Shown here: positions 1-8,012 of the stretch, one piece after another
Layout of the letters: every line of letters starts with the position of its first letter
How positions within the stretch are numbered: the first letter of the stretch is position 1
Assembly: GCA_942492735.1 (NCBI GenBank)
Contig: OW818648.1
Coordinates: 1,550,001 to 1,614,000 of the forward strand
From: Sporobacter sp942492735
Lineage (GTDB): Bacteria > Bacillota > Clostridia > Oscillospirales > Oscillospiraceae
DNA length: 64,000 nucleotides
Direction of reading: 5' to 3'
The notes under the pieces: generated by a model
Told to the model about the DNA's origin: nothing
What the model saw: the letters and a program-made list of their open reading frames with translations, nothing else
The model's database searches: none
Translations under genes and position numbers: made by a program

Positions 1-1
1 C

Positions 2-802
2 AGCGGACAAATCGACCTGTCGTCCGGTGCTGTGGGCATGTTTGGCGGCCTTATTGTGGCGTTCCTGCTTCAAACCGGAATGCCCTGGGTCGTGGCTGTG
101 CTTATTACATTCGCGAGCGCCGCTTGCATTGGCCTTTTTAACGCGTTTCTTACCAACGGTTTGCATTTTATGTCCTTTATATCGACACTGGGTGTCAGTA
201 CGATATTTGTAGGCCTCGGTAATGTTATAACGAATGCGCAGACAATCGCTGTGAGCAACAAAGCGTTCTGGTCACTCGGCTCTTACGTTCTTTTCGGCGT
301 TTTCCCGCTGCCATTTGTCATTATGGTGGCTGTATTTGCAGGTTATGGTTTTATGCTCTCAAGCACGAGGTTCGGCAGAAGGATGTATATGTGCGGCGGC
401 AACTATAATGCAGCCAGGCTTGCGGGCATCAACCCCAAGAAGATTACCACCGTATTATTTGTAAACAACAGCGTACTGGCTGCTCTCACTGGTATTATTT
501 ATACCGCCCGTATGCACGGGGCTGCGCCAAGCAACATCATCGGAACGGAAATGACGGGTATCACAGCATCTGTCCTTGGCGGCGTTGGCTTCATGGGCGG
601 ATCCGGCGGTATGGTTGGCGCCTTTATAGGGCTCATTCTCCTCAATAGCTTTACGAGCGGTCTTGTCATCGCCGGTCTCGACCCGTACTGGCAGATCGTC
701 TCCCAAGGTGTTTTGCTTATCGCGGCGTTGATGCTCGATTTCTTCCGTGAAAAGGCCAGAATCAGATCGCTCAAAGCTGCTCCTGTTGCCGCTTTGAAGT
801 AA
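2..802 (+). CDS. sugar-type ABC transporter permease (RbsC family), 5' truncated by window edge
   Basis: The frame is open from base 2 and ends with TAA at 800-802, so 266 residues are visible and the N-terminus lies outside the window. The first residues, SGQIDLSSGAVG, match the GGIDLSVG-type segment found near the third membrane span of RbsC/BPD_transp_2 permeases. About seven further hydrophobic spans follow, and the GVGFMGGSGGMVGAFIG stretch fits the conserved EAA-like cytoplasmic loop. Members of this family form the membrane channel of importers for ribose, xylose, autoinducer-2 or related sugars. The partner ATPase and binding protein must lie upstream, outside the window, so the substrate cannot be named. 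A strong hairpin follows immediately, so this is the last gene of its operon. Confidence 0.85.
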   Translation, partial: SGQIDLSSGAVGMFGGLIVAFLLQTGMPWVVAVLITFASAACIGLFNAFLTNGLHFMSFISTLGVSTIFVGLGNVITNAQTIAVSNKAFWSLGSYVLFGVFPLPFVIMVAVFAGYGFMLSSTRFGRRMYMCGGNYNAARLAGINPKKITTVLFVNNSVLAALTGIIYTARMHGAAPSNIIGTEMTGITASVLGGVGFMGGSGGMVGAFIGLILLNSFTSGLVIAGLDPYWQIVSQGVLLIAALMLDFFREKARIRSLKAAPVAALK

Positions 803-820
803 TAGATTTTATAACAAATT

Positions 821-857
821 AAGAAACTGCGCGGTGTTCAAAGCCGCGCAGTTTCTT
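821..857. terminator. bidirectional rho-independent terminator
   Basis: A perfect 14-bp stem (AAGAAACTGCGCGG with its complement) closes a 9-nt loop 18 bp after the permease stop. The A-rich left arm and T-rich right arm let it work in both directions. Confidence 0.85.
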
Positions 858-1250
858 ATGCAACCTTCGGGATATGAGGTGCTGAGCGCTACTCTTGAAT
901 CTATCATGATTCATAAAACACGAGTATTTGAAGTAGTCACCAATCACGTCCTGCTCACTGTTCGAACTGGTTGAACCCGTCGTTTTGTCTTCAGATATAA
1001 TGTCGAGATCCAGACGTAGAAGACCTTTGCGTGTAATGCGCCTTATCGCTGCTACATTGGCAGTGATGTTGGGCTGTATGATGACTGCACAGGCACTTGG
1101 GTGTGATGTATTCGGAACTATTGCACGCTGGACGGACGAGATATTCCATTTCAAATTTTTATTATTTATGGTAAAATCAAACGACTGGTATTGAAACAAA
1201 ATAAGCTCTTTTATGATACATCGAATAAGCATTCACTACGCAATACAGAC
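858..1250. other. intergenic stretch with no convincing gene
   Basis: About 400 bp between the permease terminator and the next promoter. Short open frames exist on both strands (985-1194 plus, 819-1232 minus), but neither has a ribosome-binding site or family-like residue pattern, and the minus frame runs through the terminator. It may be decayed DNA. I recognise nothing functional in it. Confidence 0.5.
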
Positions 1251-1279
1251 CTGACAAATTCCAATTTGCTTACTATAAA
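1251..1279 (+). promoter_or_regulatory. sigma-A-type promoter for 1319-3361 genes
   Basis: CTGACA at 1251-1256, a 17-bp spacer and TATAAA at 1274-1279, about 40 bp before the start codon at 1319. Inferred from consensus match only. Confidence 0.5.
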
Positions 1280-1318
1280 TTCATCTGAATAATACGAGCG
1301 GATAAAAGGAGAGCGAGC

Positions 1319-2173
1319 ATGGCGAAATCTTACGAAAGTAAATGGGTACAGGAAATAGTTGACCTTCAGCACGAGGACGGCTCATGGGGTTACTTTCATA
1401 CGCTGAGTCAGCCGACCAAGAAGCAGCCCATGACCACGGAACAGGCTCTTCGGCGGCTTCGTATTTTAGGCTTAACCGCCTCCGACGAACCTGTGCGCCG
1501 CGCTCTTGAATATACCGAAAGATGCCTTAGCGGCGAAACCGAAATACCAGACCGTTCGGAGGTAAAGCCGGACTGGGGGCTTTTCGTTGAAACTATGCTC
1601 TCGACATGGATGAAAATCTTTCTGCCGGAGCATGAGCCGGCGCGTGTGGTTGCGATGCGTTGGGCGCGGGTAATGGAAGAAACTTTCGCCGCCGGTTCTT
1701 ATGATCAGAATACATATGAAAGAGCATACCGCGACGCTCTATGCCCCAAGGGTAAGGATGTTTGGTATTTTAAAAGCTTTGTAAATTTCTATCCGTTGAT
1801 GCTTCTTCATAATATGCTGACTCCCGAAACAGAAAGCCGGATGCTCGATTTTGTTATCTCATACCCTACAGGGATTTACTACATAACGGGAAACCCGCTG
1901 AATGTTCTACCAGAAGATTTTACTTCGCGTGAAGCTACCTATTATTTAGCTGCGATAGATATACTTGCGGACTATAAGCTCGCGGGAAGCAAGCTCGGCT
2001 TTGTAGTCGATTGGCTGAAAAGACAGCGGGACGAGAACGGGCAATGGGATATGGGGGTTAAGGTCAAGGACGGTATATACTTCCCACTGTCGGATTCATG
2101 GCGAAAAATTGAGGACAGAAAGCGCGACTGCACAGAGAGGATAACGATGTTATTAAACAAACTGGAGGGGTAG
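1319..2173 (+). CDS. hypothetical protein with prenyltransferase/terpene-cyclase-like alpha-toroid repeats
   Basis: 284 residues, starting at ATG behind AAAGGAGAGCGAGC. The protein is soluble and largely helical. Near the N-terminus, LQHEDGSWGYF, and near the C-terminus, RQRDENGQWDMG, resemble QW motifs of the squalene-hopene cyclase/prenyltransferase alpha-alpha barrel fold. These repeats bracket helical pairs rich in Trp and Tyr. The catalytic DxDD motif of hopene cyclases is absent and the protein is only about half their length, so a cyclase activity is not supported. Related short proteins are usually left as hypothetical. It is followed after 3 bp by a VOC-family gene, so the two are probably co-transcribed from the promoter at 1251-1279. 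Confidence 0.65.
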   Translation: MAKSYESKWVQEIVDLQHEDGSWGYFHTLSQPTKKQPMTTEQALRRLRILGLTASDEPVRRALEYTERCLSGETEIPDRSEVKPDWGLFVETMLSTWMKIFLPEHEPARVVAMRWARVMEETFAAGSYDQNTYERAYRDALCPKGKDVWYFKSFVNFYPLMLLHNMLTPETESRMLDFVISYPTGIYYITGNPLNVLPEDFTSREATYYLAAIDILADYKLAGSKLGFVVDWLKRQRDENGQWDMGVKVKDGIYFPLSDSWRKIEDRKRDCTERITMLLNKLEG

Positions 2174-2176
2174 TAT

Positions 2177-2551
2177 ATGAAACTTGGTTGCGTTACACTA
2201 GATTCTCGCAATGCGGATGAACATGCAGATTTTTACCAGAAACTACTTGGCTGGACAATACGATTTGCGAACACAGACGAGGGCTTAAAGTTTGTAGGGA
2301 TAGTAAACGAAACAACCTGTTTGACGCTGCTTTTCCAAGAAGACCGCGACTACATACCGCCGGTATGGCCAACGGAATCGGGGCGACAGCAGACAATGGC
2401 ACATCTGGATTTTCATACTGAGGATTTAGAAAAAGACGTTAATTTCGCGATTGCTTGTGGAGCAAAGTTGGCAGAAACACAGTGTTCAGACAAATGGAAA
2501 GTATTGATTGACCCCGCGGGGCATCCTTTTTGCATTGAAAAGCTGCCTTGA
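2177..2551 (+). CDS. VOC-superfamily (glyoxalase/bleomycin-resistance-like) protein
   Basis: 124 residues, ATG start 3 bp after the previous stop with GGAGGGG upstream. Typical single VOC module: an N-terminal beta strand (KLGCVTLDS), the helix HADFYQKLLGW, and a C-terminal strand pair ending in DPAGHPFCIEK, all characteristic of glyoxalase-like proteins. The His in MAHLDFHTED and the Glu in FCIEKL are the usual metal-ligand positions. Members bind small molecules or carry out metal-dependent isomerisation or dioxygenation, and the exact reaction cannot be read from this sequence. Probably in one transcript with the toroid protein upstream. Confidence 0.85.
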   Translation: MKLGCVTLDSRNADEHADFYQKLLGWTIRFANTDEGLKFVGIVNETTCLTLLFQEDRDYIPPVWPTESGRQQTMAHLDFHTEDLEKDVNFAIACGAKLAETQCSDKWKVLIDPAGHPFCIEKLP

Positions 2552-2584
2552 TTTTTATCTAACGAATTTGCAATAGGTATAATT

Positions 2585-3361
2585 ATGATTATTAATATCT
2601 CAAACAAATCAGCCACGGTAATTTCGAGAGGAGTGTACTATTTTTGTCCGTACAATTACCCAAAAATCGACCCTTACGAACTTAAAAGTATACTTGATTT
2701 CATAGGTTATGAAAAAAAGCACGGACGGCAAACGGAGATTGTTTGCGAGAACGCCGAGATATTAGCTGCTGTCAACGACGCCGTAATTCATCCCGAAACG
2801 GTGATTAACGCTCCATTCCCTGCAGAATGGGAAACGGAGTTCGCCTATCATGCGACAGACATTGACGCCGCAAAACAGATTTTGTCGAGTGGTAGACTGC
2901 TGTCTGCGGTAAAGGCTTATGGTAAAACCGGAGAGGAACTTTCAAACGAAAGAAGCGCTACTCTATGGAATGACCCACCGGATTTTTTTGAGTATATTAT
3001 GATGTTTTTATGGGGAGACATCCTTGGCGGCGATTTAGTTGTCATGTCAGAAAAGCGAGACGAGCCTTTCAGCCCCGGAGTGCGTTTCTATTTTCGGTAT
3101 ACGGATATACTGCGGCATCCCGGGCGTGTGTTTGACGGTTACCATGCCGTCAAAGTTAAAGATGAAATCGTGCTGTCCGATTATCTTTGTGCTTGTATTG
3201 TGCCGGCGCAGTATAAGGATGATTTAGAGAAATTGATTCTACCAGAGCTTGCGAACAGGGTGCGTTTTTTACCCCAGAATGGGCTTGGAATAAATGAATG
3301 GTCAGAAAGAGTTTATGACTTTATTATCGGAATAATCCGTAATGAGTGCCCTTGGAATTGA
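2585..3361 (+). CDS. hypothetical protein with ART-like 'HATD...ILSSGRL' segment
   Basis: 258 residues. The core around residues 88-105 (EFAYHATDIDAAKQILSSGR) has the His-Ala-Thr ... Ile-Leu-x-x-Gly-x-Leu arrangement seen in several ADP-ribosyltransferase-like and DarT-like families, where the strand-helix binds NAD. Similar Clostridia proteins are sometimes mislabelled as phosphate-ABC ATPases. No Walker motifs are present. A catalytic Glu cannot be assigned by eye. The chosen ATG at 2585 has a poor ribosome-binding site. A GAGAGGAG lies inside the ORF near 2626, but no well-spaced in-frame start follows it. The ADP-ribosyltransferase relationship is an inference only. Confidence 0.6.
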   Translation: MIINISNKSATVISRGVYYFCPYNYPKIDPYELKSILDFIGYEKKHGRQTEIVCENAEILAAVNDAVIHPETVINAPFPAEWETEFAYHATDIDAAKQILSSGRLLSAVKAYGKTGEELSNERSATLWNDPPDFFEYIMMFLWGDILGGDLVVMSEKRDEPFSPGVRFYFRYTDILRHPGRVFDGYHAVKVKDEIVLSDYLCACIVPAQYKDDLEKLILPELANRVRFLPQNGLGINEWSERVYDFIIGIIRNECPWN

Positions 3362-3406
3362 AAATAGGTGGTATGCGAATCTAAAGCCATAAAGAGGAGT
3401 TTCTAT

Positions 3407-3433
3407 ATGGACAAAGCGATTACGAGGGCATGA
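3407..3433 (+). pseudogene. eight-codon gene stub behind a strong ribosome-binding site
   Basis: AAAGAGGAG at 3391-3399 is ideally spaced before an ATG at 3407, but the frame stops after eight codons. Directly downstream, from 3436, lies a short segment bounded by GGGGTC (3436-3441) and GACCCC (3492-3497). The simplest reading is a gene whose body was replaced by mobile-element debris. A leader peptide is the alternative. Confidence 0.3.
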
Positions 3434-3524
3434 TTGGGGTCAAGTTTAGCTTAACAACCGCTACTTTTAGAAATAGCCGCATAAATATCTGGACCCCGTT
3501 TGTGACGGAGCCCAGTAAATGGTT

Positions 3525-3779
3525 TTTATAACTTTGCTTGTCTACTTGACAGGGAGCAGTTCACTGTGTACTCCACGAGATAGGACCCATATGTTTTTAA
3601 GTCTCTAAACCCTTACCCGCTCGGACTTCATTTCGGATCATTCTCTTCAATCCGGACACACGATATTCCCCTAGAATTTACGGGTCGATGCCGAGCTCGT
3701 TAACAATATCTCGCGGCGCTTTTCCTTCTTGTGCTGAATTCCAAAATAGTTTCTTAAATTCGCCGGAGAAATCCGTTTC
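3525..3779 (-). pseudogene. decayed HTH transposase subunit (IS3-type orfA-like) remnant
   Basis: Reading the minus strand gives a fragment with FSGEFKKLFWNSAQEGKAP, then DIVNELGIDP, then ILGEYRVSGLKRMIRNEV. This is the N-terminal helix-turn-helix pattern of transposase-type proteins that recruit an IS3 orfB. In-frame stops follow DP and precede the fragment, and a frame change near DLKTYGSYLVEYT is needed to continue. The remainder and any orfB are absent. It is therefore a broken remnant, not an active element. Confidence 0.5.
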
Positions 3780-3815
3780 CTAGGGTACATTTTACTAAAA
3801 AGTTCGTAAAAACAG

Positions 3816-3852
3816 AAAAACACCTCAAAACGATTGATTTTGAGGTGTTTTT
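3816..3852. terminator. bidirectional terminator, probably inherited with the tRNA fragment
   Basis: A perfect 15-bp stem (AAAAACACCTCAAAA with its complement) and a 7-nt loop. On the minus strand it sits directly after the tRNA 3' end at 3855-3885, the normal order of tRNA then terminator. Confidence 0.75.
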
Positions 3853-3854
3853 GT

Positions 3855-3885
3855 TGGTTGCGGAGGCAGGATTTGAACGTACGAC
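3855..3885 (-). other. 3' fragment of a tRNA gene (T-arm, acceptor strand and CCA)
   Basis: The minus strand reads a T-loop GTTCAAATCC, a 7-nt acceptor strand CTCCGCA, a discriminator A and CCA. The anticodon half is missing, so the tRNA cannot be typed; the acceptor strand resembles Met/Ile-type genes. The T-stem carries one C-C mismatch. Fragments like this are left where an integrative element recombined into a tRNA 3' end. Together with the transposase remnant it marks an old insertion scar. Confidence 0.55.
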
Positions 3886-3998
3886 AGCGTTTATTGCAAT
3901 ATTGACATAAATTGTAGAGTAAAGTAAAATATAGCAAATAAGCAAAACGCTGACAGGTGAAACGTAAAGGAATTAGCGGAAGAATTAGGAGATGGAGA

Positions 3999-5813
3999 AT
4001 GGACACGAAGACTAAAGTCGATAGGCTGCGCACAATCGCATGGGGGTTCCGTATTGCGTGGAACATTGATAAATGGACGATGCTGCTGTGGTTCGTGGTG
4101 TGCTCGGCACTCGCGGTGTTACCGGCTATCGCCTTACAATTCAACAAGCAAACACTGAGCATACTCAGCGGTTTTCTCAGCGGAGGAGCGCATACGTACG
4201 CGGAAGCTGTAAAACCGATTGTGTCGCTCGGACTGCTTATGATTGCGATTGGACTCTCTGCGCGGGTGAACTCACAGTTCGTGCGGATGATGACGTACGA
4301 CTCATACTTCGCGGGCATGTATGAATACATAATGGAACACATAAAAAACATTGAGATGACCGACCTCCTAAAAAAAGAGGTCAACGATCTGTGGAAATCG
4401 GCATTCCTTGAGGGCAACTCGCTGTGGGCGTTCGTCGAGGGAATATGCTTTATTCTGTCAAAACTTATCGGAATTGCAGCGCTGCTCATAACCGCGCTGA
4501 CAATGTCAAAGCTGATTTTTGCGATTTCAGCAGCATATGTCGTCGTGATATTCGTCATTAGTTTATCGTTCACTGAGAAAACGCGGCATAATCAAACCGA
4601 GAACTTCGAAGATCAACGAATGATAGACTACTATGAAAAACTGTCTGAAAATCACGGAATGGCGAAAGAAACCCGCATTTTCGAGAACACAGATGAGGTA
4701 ATCGCGCAGTGGCGCAAGCCATATCTGCGTATACAAAAGCGGCAGCTCAAACGGCAGAGGTCGGCTGAAATCCGCGACTTAATCAGCGGCGCGGGATTTT
4801 ATGCGTTTTTGATCATAACGGTCGGCGTCAGTCTAAGCGGCGTCGCCCACGGCACAATGACACCGGATATCTTTCTCGTACTGTTCACGCTATGTTTAAA
4901 CCTGTACAACACAATCTCCGGTACGGCGCGGTACATCGTCAGTTTCGACTTCGGGCTAGTATCGCTCGACAAGCAGCGTCGGTTCTTCGCGATGATCAAG
5001 CCCGACAACGAGACGGGTACAGAGAATACTCCTGCCGACGAGAATACGGTGTTCGACGTGCAAAATCTGACGTTTTCGTATGAGAACAAGCCCACGATAA
5101 AGGATATAAGTTTCAAGATAAACAAAGGCGAAATCGTCGCGCTCGTGGGGCAGAACGGTTCCGGAAAGTCGACGCTCGTCAAGCTGCTGCTGAATATGTA
5201 TAAGCCAGACAGCGGTTCGGTCAAGGTCATGGGCAGATTGTATGACGCGTACAAACGCGGGTACATAAGAACTAAAATCAGCGTGTTTTTCCAGAACTAC
5301 TATCTGTTCCACTCACCGCTTCGGGAGAATGTCGGCGTTGGCGCGGTCGAGGATATGGGCGACGAGCAAAAGCTTTTAGAGGCAATCCGCAAAGGCGGCG
5401 CGGAAAAAGTTGTTGCCAATCTGCCGCAGGGTTTGGACACACTGCTCGGGAAATTCCAGGACCCGAGCGGCACGGAGCTCTCCGGCGGCGAGAAACAGCG
5501 CGTGGCATCGGCTCGGACGCATATGAGCAACCGCGACATTTTGGTCTTCGACGAACCCGCGAGTATGCTCGACCCGATTGCTGAAATGGAGCAGTTCAAA
5601 AACATACGCGATATGCTCGACGGCAGAACGGCAATTTTAATAAGTCACCGTATCGGGTTCGCCCGAATGGCAGATAAGATAATTATGCTTGACGACGGCA
5701 GAATCGCCGAAATGGGCAGTCACGATGAGCTTATGGCACGCAGCGGCTTGTATGCGCACTTCTTCAGCGAACAGGCACAATGGTACAGCAAGATTGGAGG
5801 TGCCGCGAAATGA
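3999..5813 (+). CDS. ABC transporter ATP-binding/permease subunit A (heterodimeric exporter)
   Basis: 604 residues from the ATG at 3999, chosen because AGGAGATGGAGA precedes it; the GTG at 3957 in the same frame has no such site. Residues 1-330 form a six-span exporter membrane domain. The ATPase domain shows Walker A GQNGSGKST near residue 384, signature LSGGEKQR near 493, Walker B ILVFDEPASMLDP near 513 and the H-loop ISHR near 547. It overlaps the next ABC gene by the 4-nt ATGA junction, so the two products are translationally coupled and form a heterodimer. The Walker-B-adjacent Glu is present, but D-loop spelling ASMLDP is atypical (usually TSALDP or TAALDP). Such pairs export peptides, lipids or drugs, and no substrate clue is present. 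Confidence 0.9.
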   Translation: MDTKTKVDRLRTIAWGFRIAWNIDKWTMLLWFVVCSALAVLPAIALQFNKQTLSILSGFLSGGAHTYAEAVKPIVSLGLLMIAIGLSARVNSQFVRMMTYDSYFAGMYEYIMEHIKNIEMTDLLKKEVNDLWKSAFLEGNSLWAFVEGICFILSKLIGIAALLITALTMSKLIFAISAAYVVVIFVISLSFTEKTRHNQTENFEDQRMIDYYEKLSENHGMAKETRIFENTDEVIAQWRKPYLRIQKRQLKRQRSAEIRDLISGAGFYAFLIITVGVSLSGVAHGTMTPDIFLVLFTLCLNLYNTISGTARYIVSFDFGLVSLDKQRRFFAMIKPDNETGTENTPADENTVFDVQNLTFSYENKPTIKDISFKINKGEIVALVGQNGSGKSTLVKLLLNMYKPDSGSVKVMGRLYDAYKRGYIRTKISVFFQNYYLFHSPLRENVGVGAVEDMGDEQKLLEAIRKGGAEKVVANLPQGLDTLLGKFQDPSGTELSGGEKQRVASARTHMSNRDILVFDEPASMLDPIAEMEQFKNIRDMLDGRTAILISHRIGFARMADKIIMLDDGRIAEMGSHDELMARSGLYAHFFSEQAQWYSKIGGAAK

Positions 5814-7609
5814 CGAAAACAAAATTGACTTTTGCCCAAAGTGTGAAGATTTTCAGCAAAGCGTTGAAAATCAGCATAAAAGCACGGAGCACGGCGTCAA
5901 TTATCGTCAGCCTGGTTGGATTTGCTATGGCTTTTTTGCCGATGCTGATTTCACTTGCGGTACGTCGGTTCTCCGATGAAGTACAAATGCTGTTTGGTAA
6001 GGGCGACGCGGCAATTGCGTCGGTAATCGGCGTGTTTATAATACTTTCCGCACTGTACGTCATACAACTGTTGTGGAACGCACTCCGCAGTAATTTTGAA
6101 ACGCTTGACGCTGTAAATATCCAGAAGTTTATGAAAGAGCGGATTTTGCGCTGTACCTGTGACGTCAAGTACAAATACATCGAGAACTACGATGATTTCA
6201 GACAGCGCATTAACTTTGTCGGCACGGATGCGGGCAGGCGCGTGGCGAACAGCATGGGAACGACAATCGCGTGGATTCAGAACATCATGACGTTTATCAG
6301 CATCATTACGGTGCTGTGGGCGGTTGATGTGTGGATTGTCGTGATACTCGTCGTCGCTTGTATTCCGGCGATTGTGCTTGCGTATTTTTTCAGCGAGGAA
6401 GAGTATAACAACAAGGGCTTCTGGATTTTGGAGTTCCTGATGACATGTGCGTACTTCTTTGAGGCGACAATGCCGGATTCGATAAACGAAGTGCGGTTCT
6501 TCGGTGCATTTCCGTGGCTGAAAGGCAAATTTAAAGCGATGAACAAGAAGTACATAGCAAAGAAAAACAGGGTCACGCGCAAGCACATTTTGTTCAACGC
6601 ACTTGCAGATATTTTCCGCAGCTGCGTATATGTGTTCATCCTTCTGATAACGGCTCGGCAGTTATTCGTCAATCCCGCGGTAGGAATCGGCGCATTTATG
6701 CTCGTATTCACTATGGCAAGCCAGCTGCAGGACGTCACTGCAAAAATTTTCATAACGGCGGCGCAGTTCGTCAGCGACGCGGCGTATATGAAAGATTTTT
6801 TCTATTTGGACGATTTGGATTACGAAAAGCGCGACAAAGACGCGGCCCCCCGTGACAAATTCGCGATTGCGTTCAATAACGTCAATTTCACCTATCCGAA
6901 CACGGCGCGCGAAATTTTGCACAATCTCAACGTCTTCATCAAAGAAGGAGAAAAGGTTGCGATTGTCGGCGAGAACGGTTCGGGGAAGAGTACATTTGTG
7001 AGTTTGCTCTGCGCGCTTTATGAGCCGGACAGCGGCTCAATCACGATGGGCGGCGAGGATATTCACACGCACCTCTCCGATACACGCAGAACGCTGTCGG
7101 CGGTGTTTCAGGACTTTGCAAAGTATGAAACGTCGATCCGCGAGAACATCATTGTTTCGGATTCTCGGCGTCATGCGTCTGATGAGGCGCTGCGTGGACT
7201 CGCCGAGCGTACAGGCGCGTGGGAGTTCATTGAACCGCAGCCAGAAGGACTTGACGAGGTGGTCGGCACGTTTAGTTCAAGCGGCAACAACCTCAGTGGC
7301 GGGCAATGGCAAAAGATTGCGTTGACACGCTGCGCTTACCGCGAGGACGCGAAAATTATGGTGCTCGACGAACCGACTGCCGCGCTCGACCCGCTCGCCG
7401 AGGCTGAGCTCTACCGCAACTTCGCCGAACTGACCGGCAGCCGCACAACGTTACTCATCTCGCACCGTTTGGGGATTACGCAGCTTGTTGACCGTATTCT
7501 GGTGTTTGATGATGGCCAAATCGTCGAGGACGGAGACCATAAAACGCTGCTCCAGAGCGGCGGCTTGTACGCAAAGATGTACCGGGCACAAGCGCAATGG
7601 TATAACTGA
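5810..7609 (+). CDS. ABC transporter ATP-binding/permease subunit B (heterodimeric exporter)
   Basis: 599 residues from ATG 5810 inside the stop of subunit A, with GGAGGTG upstream. Six predicted membrane spans lie in residues 20-320. The ATPase domain has Walker A GENGSGKST (about 386), signature LSGGQWQK (about 494), Walker B IMVLDEPTAALDP (about 516) and H-loop ISHR (about 549). All catalytic positions are present, so this half should be hydrolytically competent. Both subunits end in a similar AQAQWYN/AQWYSK tail, pointing to an ancient duplication of one gene. The operon ends in a palindrome-rich spacer at 7655-7750. Confidence 0.9.
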   Translation: MTKTKLTFAQSVKIFSKALKISIKARSTASIIVSLVGFAMAFLPMLISLAVRRFSDEVQMLFGKGDAAIASVIGVFIILSALYVIQLLWNALRSNFETLDAVNIQKFMKERILRCTCDVKYKYIENYDDFRQRINFVGTDAGRRVANSMGTTIAWIQNIMTFISIITVLWAVDVWIVVILVVACIPAIVLAYFFSEEEYNNKGFWILEFLMTCAYFFEATMPDSINEVRFFGAFPWLKGKFKAMNKKYIAKKNRVTRKHILFNALADIFRSCVYVFILLITARQLFVNPAVGIGAFMLVFTMASQLQDVTAKIFITAAQFVSDAAYMKDFFYLDDLDYEKRDKDAAPRDKFAIAFNNVNFTYPNTAREILHNLNVFIKEGEKVAIVGENGSGKSTFVSLLCALYEPDSGSITMGGEDIHTHLSDTRRTLSAVFQDFAKYETSIRENIIVSDSRRHASDEALRGLAERTGAWEFIEPQPEGLDEVVGTFSSSGNNLSGGQWQKIALTRCAYREDAKIMVLDEPTAALDPLAEAELYRNFAELTGSRTTLLISHRLGITQLVDRILVFDDGQIVEDGDHKTLLQSGGLYAKMYRAQAQWYN

Positions 7610-7654
7610 CTCAGTGTCTGCTTCTTACCCTAACCCAACAATAAGGGCGTGTCG

Positions 7655-7750
7655 CAAACGGCGGACGACCAATGGTCGCCCCAACATATAGTTGCTTGAT
7701 TCCGAATGGAACCACAACATATCGAAGGGAGCGGCCATTGGCCGTTCCGA
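7655..7750. repeat. spacer with two small palindromes of related sequence
   Basis: CGACCA-A-TGGTCG at about 7666-7678 and GGAGCGGCCA-T-TGGCCGTTCC at 7728-7748. The loops are nearly zero and both contain a CCA/TGG core, resembling dispersed intergenic palindromic repeats of Clostridia. A T-run follows further down (near 7773). They separate the exporter operon from the convergent asnS operon. Confidence 0.4.
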
Positions 7751-7787
7751 AAAGGATGATTCGCAATAACCCTTTTTTCTATTGTTT

Positions 7788-7997
7788 TTATTCGCAGTCC
7801 TTACGCCTCAGCTTCTCTTTCGTGCTGTCTGGGCGTTCGATGGTCGTATTATCCAGCGTGTTTGAGAGCGCGTTGCGGAAATCCCGGACGTATTCCTCAC
7901 GCAGCGCCTTTTGCTGCGCCTTTTCCTCTGCCGTCAAGTCACATGTCCTCGATTTACGCGCCAGCGCATTTATCTGATCGATTTTACATTGATCCAT
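7788..7997 (-). CDS. DUF896 (YnzC/UPF0291) family protein
   Basis: 69 residues. The N-terminal helix pair KIDQINALARKS and LTAEEKAQQKALREEYVRDF, followed by LDNTTI, is the standard DUF896 pattern. The Bacillus subtilis member YnzC forms a small helical hairpin and is linked to the SOS regulon, but its molecular role is unknown. The gene begins only 15 bp after the asnS stop on the same strand, so it is probably co-transcribed with asnS. The charged C-terminal tail is normal for the family. Confidence 0.9.
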   Translation of the reverse strand: MDQCKIDQINALARKSRTCDLTAEEKAQQKALREEYVRDFRNALSNTLDNTTIERPDSTKEKLRRKDCE

Positions 7998-8012
7998 TTT
8001 AATACCATCGTT

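Noticed and set aside
985..1194. Small plus-strand frame with a hydrophobic stretch
   Set aside because: No ribosome-binding site, no family resemblance and odd Arg-rich start. Treated as non-coding spacer.
3671..4573. Long minus-strand frame opposite the first ABC exporter gene
   Set aside because: It overlaps a well-supported gene, has no ribosome-binding site and reads as Ser/Ile-rich antisense sequence. Only the transposase-like pattern in another minus frame at 3525-3779 was kept.
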